A stretch of 64,000 nt of DNA. Source: Ruminococcus flavefaciens (GTDB taxonomy: Bacteria; Bacillota; Clostridia; Oscillospirales; Ruminococcaceae). The DNA is taken from NCBI RefSeq assembly GCF_900119075.1, contig NZ_FPIP01000003.1:124001-188000 (forward strand), in the 5' to 3' direction. Below the pieces are notes generated by a model, which worked only from the letters and a program-made list of their open reading frames with translations, was not told where the DNA came from and made no database searches. Of this stretch, positions 44,735-53,326 are shown one piece after another (the first letter of the stretch is position 1; every line of letters starts with the position of its first letter). The translations under genes and the position numbers were made by a program.

Positions 44735-47700
44735 ATGACCAACTTCGACTTTCTCAAAAACGAGCCGCAGTTCACGGCTTTCGCCGATACAGCAATAGTA
44801 GCCGAGAAAACGCTCGGTATCGACGCGAATATCTGCGTCCAGACCTGCCGCAGCGCTATGGAGTTTGCGGTCAAATGGATGTACTCCGCCGATTCCGACC
44901 TAGAAACGCCTTACGATGACAGGCTCAATAATCTCATTAACAACGAGGATTTCCGCGATATCGCAGGCGATGATATTTGGCGCAGGCTCGACTATATCCG
45001 CAAATGCGGCAACAAGGCTGTGCATGATAACTCCAAGCGCACCGAGGAGGAAGCTCTGCTCTGCCTTGAAAATCTGTTTGTGTTCACGGACTTCCTCGCC
45101 TATTGCTACGGTGAGGATTACAGCGGCAGTGATTTCAATGCCGAGCTTTGCAAGTCCCATAGTGCAGGCTCTGCCCCTGTCCTTCCCGATGTTGACCTCG
45201 AAGCCCTCAAAGCCGAAAATGCCGAGCTTCGCGAGCAGCTCACCGCTCAGCGTATCGACCGTGAGCAGACCTATGTCAAGAAGCCGCTGGAGCTCTCCGA
45301 GTACAAGACGAGAAAGCTGTATATCGACGTTATGCTCCGGGATGCAGGCTGGACTGAGGGCAGCGACTGGCTCAACGAGGTGGAGCTGCCCGGTATGCCT
45401 AACAAGTCCGAGGTCGGTTATGCGGACTATGTTCTCTACGGTGACGACGGCCGTCCGCTGGCAGTAGTCGAGGCAAAGCGTACCTGCGTGGACGTGTCAA
45501 AGGGACGTCAGCAGGCGAAGCTCTATGCAGACATCCTTGAAAAGAAGTTCGGCAGACGTCCTGTGATATTCCTGACAAACGGCTTTGAAACGAGGATAAC
45601 TGACAATGTATATCCCGAGCGAAAGGTGTCGAATATCTATTCCAAGCGAGACCTTGAAAAGTTGTTCAACCTCCAGAAAATGCGTGAGAGCCTTGCGAAT
45701 GTAATGGTCAATAAAGATATTGCAGACAGATACTATCAGGAGGGCGCTATCAAGGCGGTATGTGATACTTTTGATAACAAACACAGACGTAAGGCACTGC
45801 TTGTTATGGCAACAGGCTCGGGCAAGACACGAACAGTTGTGGGACTCTGCGATGTTCTGCTGAAAAAAGGCTGGGTGAAGAATATTCTTTTCCTCGCCGA
45901 CAGAAACGCTCTTGTCACGCAGGCAAAGCGCAGCTTTGTTAATCTGCTGCCTGAACTCTCTGTTACCAATCTCTGCGAAGATAAGGACAACTATAATGCG
46001 CACTGTGTCTTTTCGACCTATCCCACAATGATGAACTGTATTGATTCCGTTCACGATGAGGAGGGAAAGCTGTTTACCTGCGGTCACTTTGATCTTATAA
46101 TCTGCGACGAAGCACATCGCTCCATATACAATAAATACCGCGATATTTTCACATATTTTGATGCTCCGCTGGTAGGTCTGACCGCTACTCCAAAGGACGA
46201 GATAGACAAGAATACATATGAGATATTCGAGCTTGGAAATGGTTCTCCAACATATGGTTATGAGCTGGCACAGGCTGTTCAGGACGGCTATCTTGTCGAT
46301 TTTCTGTCAGTTGAGACCGAGCTGAAGTTCCTGACAAAAGGAATCGTTTACGATGAGCTCTCTGACGAGGACAAGGAACAGTATGAAAATACATTTGTCG
46401 ATGAGGACGGTGACATTCCCGAAAAGATAGCTCCGTCAGCACTTAACAACTGGGTAATGAATACGGATACTATCAGGAAAGCACTTGACCTCATTATGAA
46501 AAATGGTTTGAAGATTGATTATGGTCAGAAAATCGGAAAGACTATCATCTTCGCAGCCAATCATAATCACGCAGAAAGGATACTTGAAATATTCAACAGC
46601 GAATATCCGAAACTTGCAGGATATGCCAAGGTCATTGATAACAGGATAAATTACGCTCAGTCACTTATCGATGAGTTCTCTGATCCTAAGAAACTCCCAC
46701 AGATAGCTATTTCTGTTGATATGCTCGATACCGGTATTGATGTGCCTGAGATACTTAACCTCGTATTCTTCAAGAAGGTGATGAGTAAGGCTAAGTTCTG
46801 GCAGATGATCGGCAGAGGAACAAGACTGTGCCCGAACCTTATAGACGGTGTTGACAAAAACAAATTCTATATCTTTGACTTCTGCGGTAACTTTGAGTTT
46901 TTCCGCATGAACAAAGGCAAGGCTACACCTAACCTTATTTGCTTACAGGGAGCGGTATGGTCGCTGAAATTCCAGATGGCGTATAAGCTCCAGGATATAG
47001 CTTACCAGACGGATTATTTCATCTCTCTCAGAAAGTCGTTCGTTGATGATATGGCTGAAAGAGTCAGAGCGCTTAACAGGGAAAACTTTGCCGTAAGACA
47101 GCATCTGAAATATGTTGAGCAGTATTCCGATATACAGAATTATTCATCATTAAAGTTTGAGGATACGCTTATAGTTGCTGATGAAATAGCCCCGCTTATC
47201 CTTTCCTACGATGATGACCCGAAAGCTGTGCGATTTGATGCGTTGATATACGGAATTGAGCTGTCAATACTGGCGGGCAAGGCATACTCAAGGCGCAAGA
47301 CTGATTTGTACAAAAAGGTCAGTGCAGTTGCAAGCGTTGGTAATATCCCCGAGATCACCGCACAGAAAGACCTTATTGACAGGATACTCAATACTGACCT
47401 CATTGAACGTGGCGGCATTGAGGATTTTGAAAACATAAGAGAAAAAATACGCGGACTTATAAAGTACATTCCTGTCGGAAAGATCATATACGAGACCAAT
47501 TTTGACGACGAGATAATGGATCCGCAGTGGAATGAATCTCAGCTTGATAATGATGATCTGAAAGGCTGCAAATACAAGGCAGAGGAATATATCCGCAAGC
47601 ATCAGGACGAAGCGGCTATTGCAAAGCTGAAAACCAATCAGCCTTTGAATGCTGAAGATGTTGCTGCTCTTGAGAAGATACTTTGGAGCAATGTTGGTAC

Positions 47701-48019
47701 TCATGAGGATTATGCTAATGAGTATGGGGACAAGCCTCTCGGCGAATTTGTAAGAGGCATAGTCGGACTTGATATGAATGCTGCAAAGGAAGCGTTTTCC
47801 GTATTTCTTAATAATACCGCGCTTGACAGTAAGCAGATATACTTCGTTAATCAGATAGTTGAGTATATCGTTCGCAATGGCGTTATGAAAGACTTGTCGA
47901 TTCTTCAGGAATCCCCGTTCACTGATAATGGCAGCGTAGTGGAGATATTTTCCGATTTAAGTATCTGGCAGAGTATCAAGAAAGCTATCGAAAGTATCAA
48001 TAATAATGCAGTTGCATGA
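44735..48019 (+). CDS. hsdR: Type I restriction endonuclease/translocase subunit HsdR
   Basis: The 1094-aa motor and nuclease of the type I system has an N-terminal DUF4145-like helical domain (about residues 10-125), a coiled-coil stretch (155-180), an HSDR_N nuclease with GYADYVLYGDDGRPLAVVEAK (about 228-248), and a superfamily 2 helicase with Walker A ATGSGKTRT (about 359-367), IICDEAHRS, and motif VI QMIGRGTRL. ATG 44735 is chosen because AAAGGAG is 10 bases upstream. Codon use is GC-rich in the first kilobase and then drifts to AT-richer, suggesting a mosaic gene. Confidence 0.95.
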   Translation: MTNFDFLKNEPQFTAFADTAIVAEKTLGIDANICVQTCRSAMEFAVKWMYSADSDLETPYDDRLNNLINNEDFRDIAGDDIWRRLDYIRKCGNKAVHDNSKRTEEEALLCLENLFVFTDFLAYCYGEDYSGSDFNAELCKSHSAGSAPVLPDVDLEALKAENAELREQLTAQRIDREQTYVKKPLELSEYKTRKLYIDVMLRDAGWTEGSDWLNEVELPGMPNKSEVGYADYVLYGDDGRPLAVVEAKRTCVDVSKGRQQAKLYADILEKKFGRRPVIFLTNGFETRITDNVYPERKVSNIYSKRDLEKLFNLQKMRESLANVMVNKDIADRYYQEGAIKAVCDTFDNKHRRKALLVMATGSGKTRTVVGLCDVLLKKGWVKNILFLADRNALVTQAKRSFVNLLPELSVTNLCEDKDNYNAHCVFSTYPTMMNCIDSVHDEEGKLFTCGHFDLIICDEAHRSIYNKYRDIFTYFDAPLVGLTATPKDEIDKNTYEIFELGNGSPTYGYELAQAVQDGYLVDFLSVETELKFLTKGIVYDELSDEDKEQYENTFVDEDGDIPEKIAPSALNNWVMNTDTIRKALDLIMKNGLKIDYGQKIGKTIIFAANHNHAERILEIFNSEYPKLAGYAKVIDNRINYAQSLIDEFSDPKKLPQIAISVDMLDTGIDVPEILNLVFFKKVMSKAKFWQMIGRGTRLCPNLIDGVDKNKFYIFDFCGNFEFFRMNKGKATPNLICLQGAVWSLKFQMAYKLQDIAYQTDYFISLRKSFVDDMAERVRALNRENFAVRQHLKYVEQYSDIQNYSSLKFEDTLIVADEIAPLILSYDDDPKAVRFDALIYGIELSILAGKAYSRRKTDLYKKVSAVASVGNIPEITAQKDLIDRILNTDLIERGGIEDFENIREKIRGLIKYIPVGKIIYETNFDDEIMDPQWNESQLDNDDLKGCKYKAEEYIRKHQDEAAIAKLKTNQPLNAEDVAALEKILWSNVGTHEDYANEYGDKPLGEFVRGIVGLDMNAAKEAFSVFLNNTALDSKQIYFVNQIVEYIVRNGVMKDLSILQESPFTDNGSVVEIFSDLSIWQSIKKAIESINNNAVA

Positions 48020-48087
48020 GAAATCTGTTCGATTATCTTAATTATTTATAATTTTTTAGTGAATTGACATTAAATAGGGAGGCAAAT

Positions 48088-51000
48088 ATGTCCTATAAAA
48101 CAGATATTCAAAATGCGATTTTGCAACTTGAAGGCGGAGCATTTCAAAATCTATGCGACGAATACTTAAATGAATGTGGATACAACAATATAGTATGTTT
48201 AGGCTCAAAACCTGGTACAAATAAAACAACTTCCGGAACACCTGATACCTATTGTTGCATTGACAAAAGTGGCAAGTATATATTTATCGAATATACAACG
48301 AAGAAAGACTCCATATACAACAAAGTTTCATTGGATATAGATAAGTGTCTTAACGAAGAGTATACACACATAGAACATGATAACATAGCTGAAATTCTAT
48401 ACTTCCATACAACATCAAATCTTACTCCAGAACAAGATAAAGAATTAAAAGAGCGTTGCCAATCTAAAGGAATATTGTTACGAATATATGGTATAGATTG
48501 GTTGGCAAATGAACTCCTTAATAATCATAGATACCTTGTAAAACAGCACCTCGGTATAACTATTGCTACAGACCAAATTCTTTCGTATGATGATTATATC
48601 AGGAATTATAATAAAGCCAAAACAGCAGCTCCAATTGATACCGATTTTAAATTCAGAACAGAAGAGATACAATCTATATTTAGTGCATTAGATGATCAAA
48701 AAGCAGTTTTACTATGTGGTGCTCCTGGTGTGGGTAAAACTCGACTTGCTTTAGAATGCTGTCATAGATATGCCGAAAAGAACAGCTATGAAGTTTTTTG
48801 TATCAGGAACAACAACCTTAATATCTATGATGATCTTCATTTATTCTTTAAAACATCAGGCAAATATATGGTTCTTATTGACGATGCAAATGAACTTACA
48901 CAACTCGAAACGATAATAAACTTCTTTAACGAGCATGACGGCTCTGATTTTAAAATCATTCTAACCGTAAGAAATTATGCTCTTCAAAGTGTAATTACTG
49001 AATTAAAGCCCATTACTAATATTAAAGTTCAAACTGTTTCACTGATGAAAGACGACGAAATCGAGGAACTGATTAAGAGTGAATTTAGCATTACCAATCA
49101 GTTTTATCTTGATCGAATAACTAAAATAGCTGAAGGAAATGCAAGAATAGCTTTTTGGGCAGGAAAAATCGCAATAGATACTGATTCGTTAGAAGCTATA
49201 AACGACGTAACAGATATTTATTCTTCATTTTACGGAAAATACTTATCAAACATCAAAAATGCGGATAAGAAACTGTTTTCAGCTGCAGCTGTAGCTGCCT
49301 TTATAGGTGCTATTCACTTGGATAACCTTAATGAATTGATTGATGTTATATCTCTTTGTAATTTAACAGTTGAGGAATTCAAAGAAGCGCTTTTCAAGCT
49401 TCATAAGGAAGAAATAATCAATATTTACAAAGAAAAAGCTGTCAGGTTTGCAGATCAGTGCCTATCAAACTATCTTCTCTTCTATGTTTTTATTAAAGAA
49501 AAGTGGATAAAACTCTCTGATATGATTAGATATTCATTTAAGGTCAATAAAACACAAACTATCACTTCAATAAATGTTATTACTAACTTGTTTATTAATC
49601 ACGAAAACCAAGATTACCTGTTTTCGGAAGTTAAAGAATTATGGAACGAATTATCAGAAAAAGATCCTATTTTTTTCTGGGAATACGTTAAAGTGTTTTA
49701 TAGAGCCAATCCTACAGAAGCCTTATTGTTAGTAAAAGACAAAATCGATAATACTCCGCAGGCTAATACAGCCGTTGAAGATTTGAAAATTGATGATAGA
49801 AACAATTCTGTTAACGATGATATACTTGAAATTTTAGGCGGATTTTCAAATACTAATGATCTATCAACAGCTCTTGACTTATACTTCTTATATTATGAGA
49901 AGAGACCTGATTTGATAGATCAGTTTTATAATGTCGGCAAAAATTACTATGGAGTAGATAAAGATTCATATAAATTTGACTTTTACACCTTGAAACTGTA
50001 TATTGAACAACTAATTGAAAAATCTGATAATTGGCGAAATAGATACATATGTAGATTATTCGTAAGTATCGCTAAATATTTCCTTAGATTTCATTTTGAC
50101 GGACTTGAAACCAGACGTCAATATAGTGGAGTATGGTTTCGCTTAGAATTAGTTAATAGCAAGGGGGTAACTGAGTACCGACGCATGATATGGAATAACC
50201 TTAAAGAAATGTACTCTCATGGTATAGAAGTGGAAGCTATTGAAAATATTCTGTATAATTATGGAAATCCGAGCAGTAAAAAAAGTAAAGAAATAATAGA
50301 AAACGATCAACCATATATTTTTAATCTGCTTAATCTGTTCAGAAATAAAGAGTCCTATTATTTCTGTTGTATTCTAAGTCATCTTCAAAGTATCTATAAA
50401 TATTCTGACATAACTCCATCTGAAGAATTCATTGCTTTTTTTCATTCAAAATCATTTGGTCAATACAAGACATTTGGAAAAAGTGACGATGATGATTTAG
50501 ATTATTTAGAAAAATATGATGAATTAAAAAGGAATGTTGAAGAATATGTCTCTTCTCTTGGCAAAGAAGATTTTTATCATATTATCGACTTTTTCTGTGA
50601 TTCAAAAGCAAATTTAAACCATTACAATATTAATGCAATCAATTATGCATTCGAGTATATATTAAATCACTCAGACTATTATCTTGATGCCTTGAAATAT
50701 TACTTTAATAAACAATACAAACAATCACCTCTTAATCCATATACACAGGTCTCATTGATGTTTAAGGTATATTCAGATAGTGATATATGGTCTTTATTAT
50801 CGGATACTCCCGACAGTATCAGAAATATCTGGCAGTATCACTACTTTGAGGCATTACCCGAGAGATATATTGACTCTGAACATCTACAGAAATGGTATGA
50901 ATTTTTGAAAGATGATTCAGATAAATACATTCCTTCATCTTCAAACAGACATCTTTTATTCTTAAAAAAATATGCCGATATTGATAATGAAGTAATTATT

Positions 51001-51816
51001 AAAAGCTGTAATATTATCTTATCTAAGCGCAAATATTCTGAATATATAGTAAAAATCTATATTGATTTACTATTGAATCCATTGCCAGAATCGGTACAAG
51101 AAACAATTACGATTTTTTATGGGAATTATGACCTGTTGAGCGAATTGTACCTGTTCAACATTTCAAAAAGGAGTCAAGAGGACTATCACGGAGTTCTACT
51201 AAAAGCCCTATATGAAAAGTATCCCGATATACTAAATCTATTATTTGAAAAATGGAAGAATGATGATTCGTTCTTAACACACGATGATACTACCAAATTG
51301 AGCAAATTATTTGAACTTGATGATTACTGTTCCATTTTTGATGGTATTATTGATACAATAATTAAGTGTGAAAAAGGAACTCTATTTTTTCAGGAAGATG
51401 AACTTAAGAGTTTAGTCTCAATCGGCAATTTGGATGAACAGTATAGGGACAGACCAGATAAATGGATCAATCACTTTATCAGAACTTACTATAACGATGA
51501 ACAAAGGATGCGTATGATATCTAAAGCCATTTTAGGACTTGACGAAGACAAACGGATTGAATATATAACGCTATTTCTATCATATAATAAGGATTTTAAA
51601 ATTTTCAAATCATGGCAACTGTTATCATATTCTATGATGTGGTCCGGTAGTGAAGTTCCATTAATTCAAAAGCGTATTGATTACTTAAATCGCCTTTTGC
51701 CACTGCTGAATGGTTTGGATTTTTTAAATCACAAAAAATATATCGAAGATGAAATTGAGAACAAAAAGGAGTATATGAATAATGTTGAAATTAACGAGAT
51801 ATTAAGAGGATTATAA
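48088..51816 (+). CDS. Nuclease-STAND NTPase, candidate anti-phage protein
   Basis: The roughly 1242-aa protein has an N-terminal nuclease-like domain (about residues 5-150) with TPDTYCC and YIFIEYTTKK, a D...E pattern resembling PD-(D/E)XK. A P-loop NTPase follows with Walker A GAPGVGKT (211-218), Walker B YMVLIDDANE, and the TVRNY segment typical of STAND ATPases. From about residue 480 to the end is a long helical region like the sensor arm of Avs-type proteins, with no recognisable repeats. AGGGAGG precedes ATG 48088. It is very AT-rich. By domain order it should recognise a phage product and then cleave DNA; this is inference from the STAND/Avs families. Confidence 0.75.
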   Translation: MSYKTDIQNAILQLEGGAFQNLCDEYLNECGYNNIVCLGSKPGTNKTTSGTPDTYCCIDKSGKYIFIEYTTKKDSIYNKVSLDIDKCLNEEYTHIEHDNIAEILYFHTTSNLTPEQDKELKERCQSKGILLRIYGIDWLANELLNNHRYLVKQHLGITIATDQILSYDDYIRNYNKAKTAAPIDTDFKFRTEEIQSIFSALDDQKAVLLCGAPGVGKTRLALECCHRYAEKNSYEVFCIRNNNLNIYDDLHLFFKTSGKYMVLIDDANELTQLETIINFFNEHDGSDFKIILTVRNYALQSVITELKPITNIKVQTVSLMKDDEIEELIKSEFSITNQFYLDRITKIAEGNARIAFWAGKIAIDTDSLEAINDVTDIYSSFYGKYLSNIKNADKKLFSAAAVAAFIGAIHLDNLNELIDVISLCNLTVEEFKEALFKLHKEEIINIYKEKAVRFADQCLSNYLLFYVFIKEKWIKLSDMIRYSFKVNKTQTITSINVITNLFINHENQDYLFSEVKELWNELSEKDPIFFWEYVKVFYRANPTEALLLVKDKIDNTPQANTAVEDLKIDDRNNSVNDDILEILGGFSNTNDLSTALDLYFLYYEKRPDLIDQFYNVGKNYYGVDKDSYKFDFYTLKLYIEQLIEKSDNWRNRYICRLFVSIAKYFLRFHFDGLETRRQYSGVWFRLELVNSKGVTEYRRMIWNNLKEMYSHGIEVEAIENILYNYGNPSSKKSKEIIENDQPYIFNLLNLFRNKESYYFCCILSHLQSIYKYSDITPSEEFIAFFHSKSFGQYKTFGKSDDDDLDYLEKYDELKRNVEEYVSSLGKEDFYHIIDFFCDSKANLNHYNINAINYAFEYILNHSDYYLDALKYYFNKQYKQSPLNPYTQVSLMFKVYSDSDIWSLLSDTPDSIRNIWQYHYFEALPERYIDSEHLQKWYEFLKDDSDKYIPSSSNRHLLFLKKYADIDNEVIIKSCNIILSKRKYSEYIVKIYIDLLLNPLPESVQETITIFYGNYDLLSELYLFNISKRSQEDYHGVLLKALYEKYPDILNLLFEKWKNDDSFLTHDDTTKLSKLFELDDYCSIFDGIIDTIIKCEKGTLFFQEDELKSLVSIGNLDEQYRDRPDKWINHFIRTYYNDEQRMRMISKAILGLDEDKRIEYITLFLSYNKDFKIFKSWQLLSYSMMWSGSEVPLIQKRIDYLNRLLPLLNGLDFLNHKKYIEDEIENKKEYMNNVEINEILRGL

Positions 51817-51908
51817 TTTAACGTTGTATTCCATATATAATATCGGGAAATTATGAGTTGTAATTCGTCTTTCAATGAAAAATTAAGTTTAAGTTGCAGG
51901 TGATAAAA

Positions 51909-52586
51909 ATGGAAACATATATGTTTTACAATTATTTAAAATGGAAAAAAGAGTCAAAAAATGATACATTTAATAAATTTTTGAAATTTCCGTTACTCTC
52001 AAAAATCGCCATTATTCTTATGATTACAAGTGGGTTACTTTCTTTTATAATGTTATTCTTTTCAGAAATAATAAGTTTTATTTTTATTATAATTGAATTA
52101 GCTTTAGGTGTTATAAACTTTATTCATTCTGAAAAAATGCATATTGATAATAGTCCGCAAAAATTTCAGAATTTTAAGAATTACTGTAAAGAACTTAGAA
52201 TATGGCTTGAAAGCTTTGAATTTCTCCAGGAAGAACAGATATCAATCATGCAAAAAAGAATTAATAATATAGTTGCTGAAGCTAAAGCAAAGTCAAAATC
52301 AAGAAAAGAATCTGCTGAAAAATGGCTACAAATTCTAATAATTCCTATTATTTTGGCTGTTGCTAATAGTATTATAAACTCACAAACCGATTTAAATGAT
52401 ATAATAAGTAATATAGTTTCACTTTTGATTATTTTTCTATGTATATATTCAATTGCGATTAGTTTTGTTTCAGTCTTTTCATTTTTTGATAATTGGCAAA
52501 TCAGTAAATACGAAAAATTCTCGAACGATTTACAAAGCGTGTTAGACATAGAATTTTATTGTAATTCTAAAAATCATCAAAAATAG
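51909..52586 (+). CDS. Four-helix membrane protein between two NTPases
   Basis: The 225-aa protein has two hydrophobic hairpins (about residues 30-72 and 140-190) separated by a charged helical segment (about 78-135), a layout like predicted pore-forming effectors with two or four membrane helices. There is no signal peptide. AGGTGA lies just upstream of ATG 51909; a TTG five codons earlier is less likely. It follows the STAND gene by about 90 bases and may be its partner. I do not recognise the exact family. Confidence 0.65.
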   Translation: METYMFYNYLKWKKESKNDTFNKFLKFPLLSKIAIILMITSGLLSFIMLFFSEIISFIFIIIELALGVINFIHSEKMHIDNSPQKFQNFKNYCKELRIWLESFEFLQEEQISIMQKRINNIVAEAKAKSKSRKESAEKWLQILIIPIILAVANSIINSQTDLNDIISNIVSLLIIFLCIYSIAISFVSVFSFFDNWQISKYEKFSNDLQSVLDIEFYCNSKNHQK

Positions 52587-52621
52587 TTTAGTTAAAAAGA
52601 GTAACACTGCAGCTTATTTAT

Positions 52622-53032
52622 GTAAGTAATAATTATAAAACCGTCATAAACGGATTAAAAGGAAAAGACGTGCTTGGAATTCGAATTGCTGAGAATAAAG
52701 AAATTTTTATATTAGCAGTTGCACTTGGATTATCTACACCTGCATCATAATATAAAAGGCAAACAGACCTTTCACTATTTACTGCCTTAAAAACAGCAGA
52801 TCGAGCATTAATGGCAAGTGTACTTCTTGGGACAGTTAAAAACAATGATGAAATTGATTCATATGCGAATTTTGAAGCAAGTACTGATCTGTGTGAACAG
52901 TGTGCAGAAGCAGGATATGCTATTTTGCAAAAAAAATATAATGATGCAGAATGTGATGAAGAATTACTTGAAAGGCGATTAATAAAAGAACTTGAGATGT
53001 TATATAATAAGTTTATGGTAGAAAATATATAA
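52622..53032 (+). pseudogene. Decayed gene with an in-frame stop, unknown product
   Basis: One frame reads from about 52622 through TVINGLKGKDVLGIRIAENK and EIFILAVALGL, meets a TAA at 52748-52750, and continues in the same frame to 53032 through ALKTADRALMASVLLGTVKN and LCEQCAEAGYAIL. Both halves look like parts of one small protein of about 130 residues. No start codon is present at the 5' end, so it is probably a broken gene; an ATG at 52811 could express the last 73 residues. Confidence 0.6.
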
Positions 53033-53044
53033 TATGTAAGTAAA

Positions 53045-53075
53045 ATAATCGGGACGATTGTTTCGTCCCGATTAT
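53045..53075. terminator. Strong hairpin terminator
   Basis: A 12-bp perfect stem, ATAATCGGGACG (53045-53056) and CGTCCCGATTAT (53064-53075), just downstream of the decayed gene. The following 53076-53250 shows no gene. Confidence 0.8.
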
Positions 53076-53250
53076 GGCGCAATCAGCAAAAAAGAGCCTG
53101 AGAGAGAATAAAAAGATGTTACTCGGTAAAAAACTAATAATGGAGCAAGTTCTTTCATAAATATCGGAAGAATTTGCTTCTTTCTCTATATTTTATAAAA
53201 GTATACCTATGGTTCCAGTTAGACTGAATGTTTGTTCAATCGTTTATTCG

Positions 53251-53279
53251 TTGACTATCACAGTGTAGTATGCTATAAT
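53251..53279 (+). promoter_or_regulatory. Promoter of the NACHT NTPase gene
   Basis: TTGACT (53251-53256) and TATAAT (53274-53279) with a 17-base spacer, about 48 bases upstream of the start codon. It shows that the NACHT gene is a separate transcription unit. Confidence 0.85.
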
Positions 53280-53326
53280 AAAGCTATATTTTTCTCAATC
53301 GAAATTGTTCAAAGGAAGTGGTTTAA

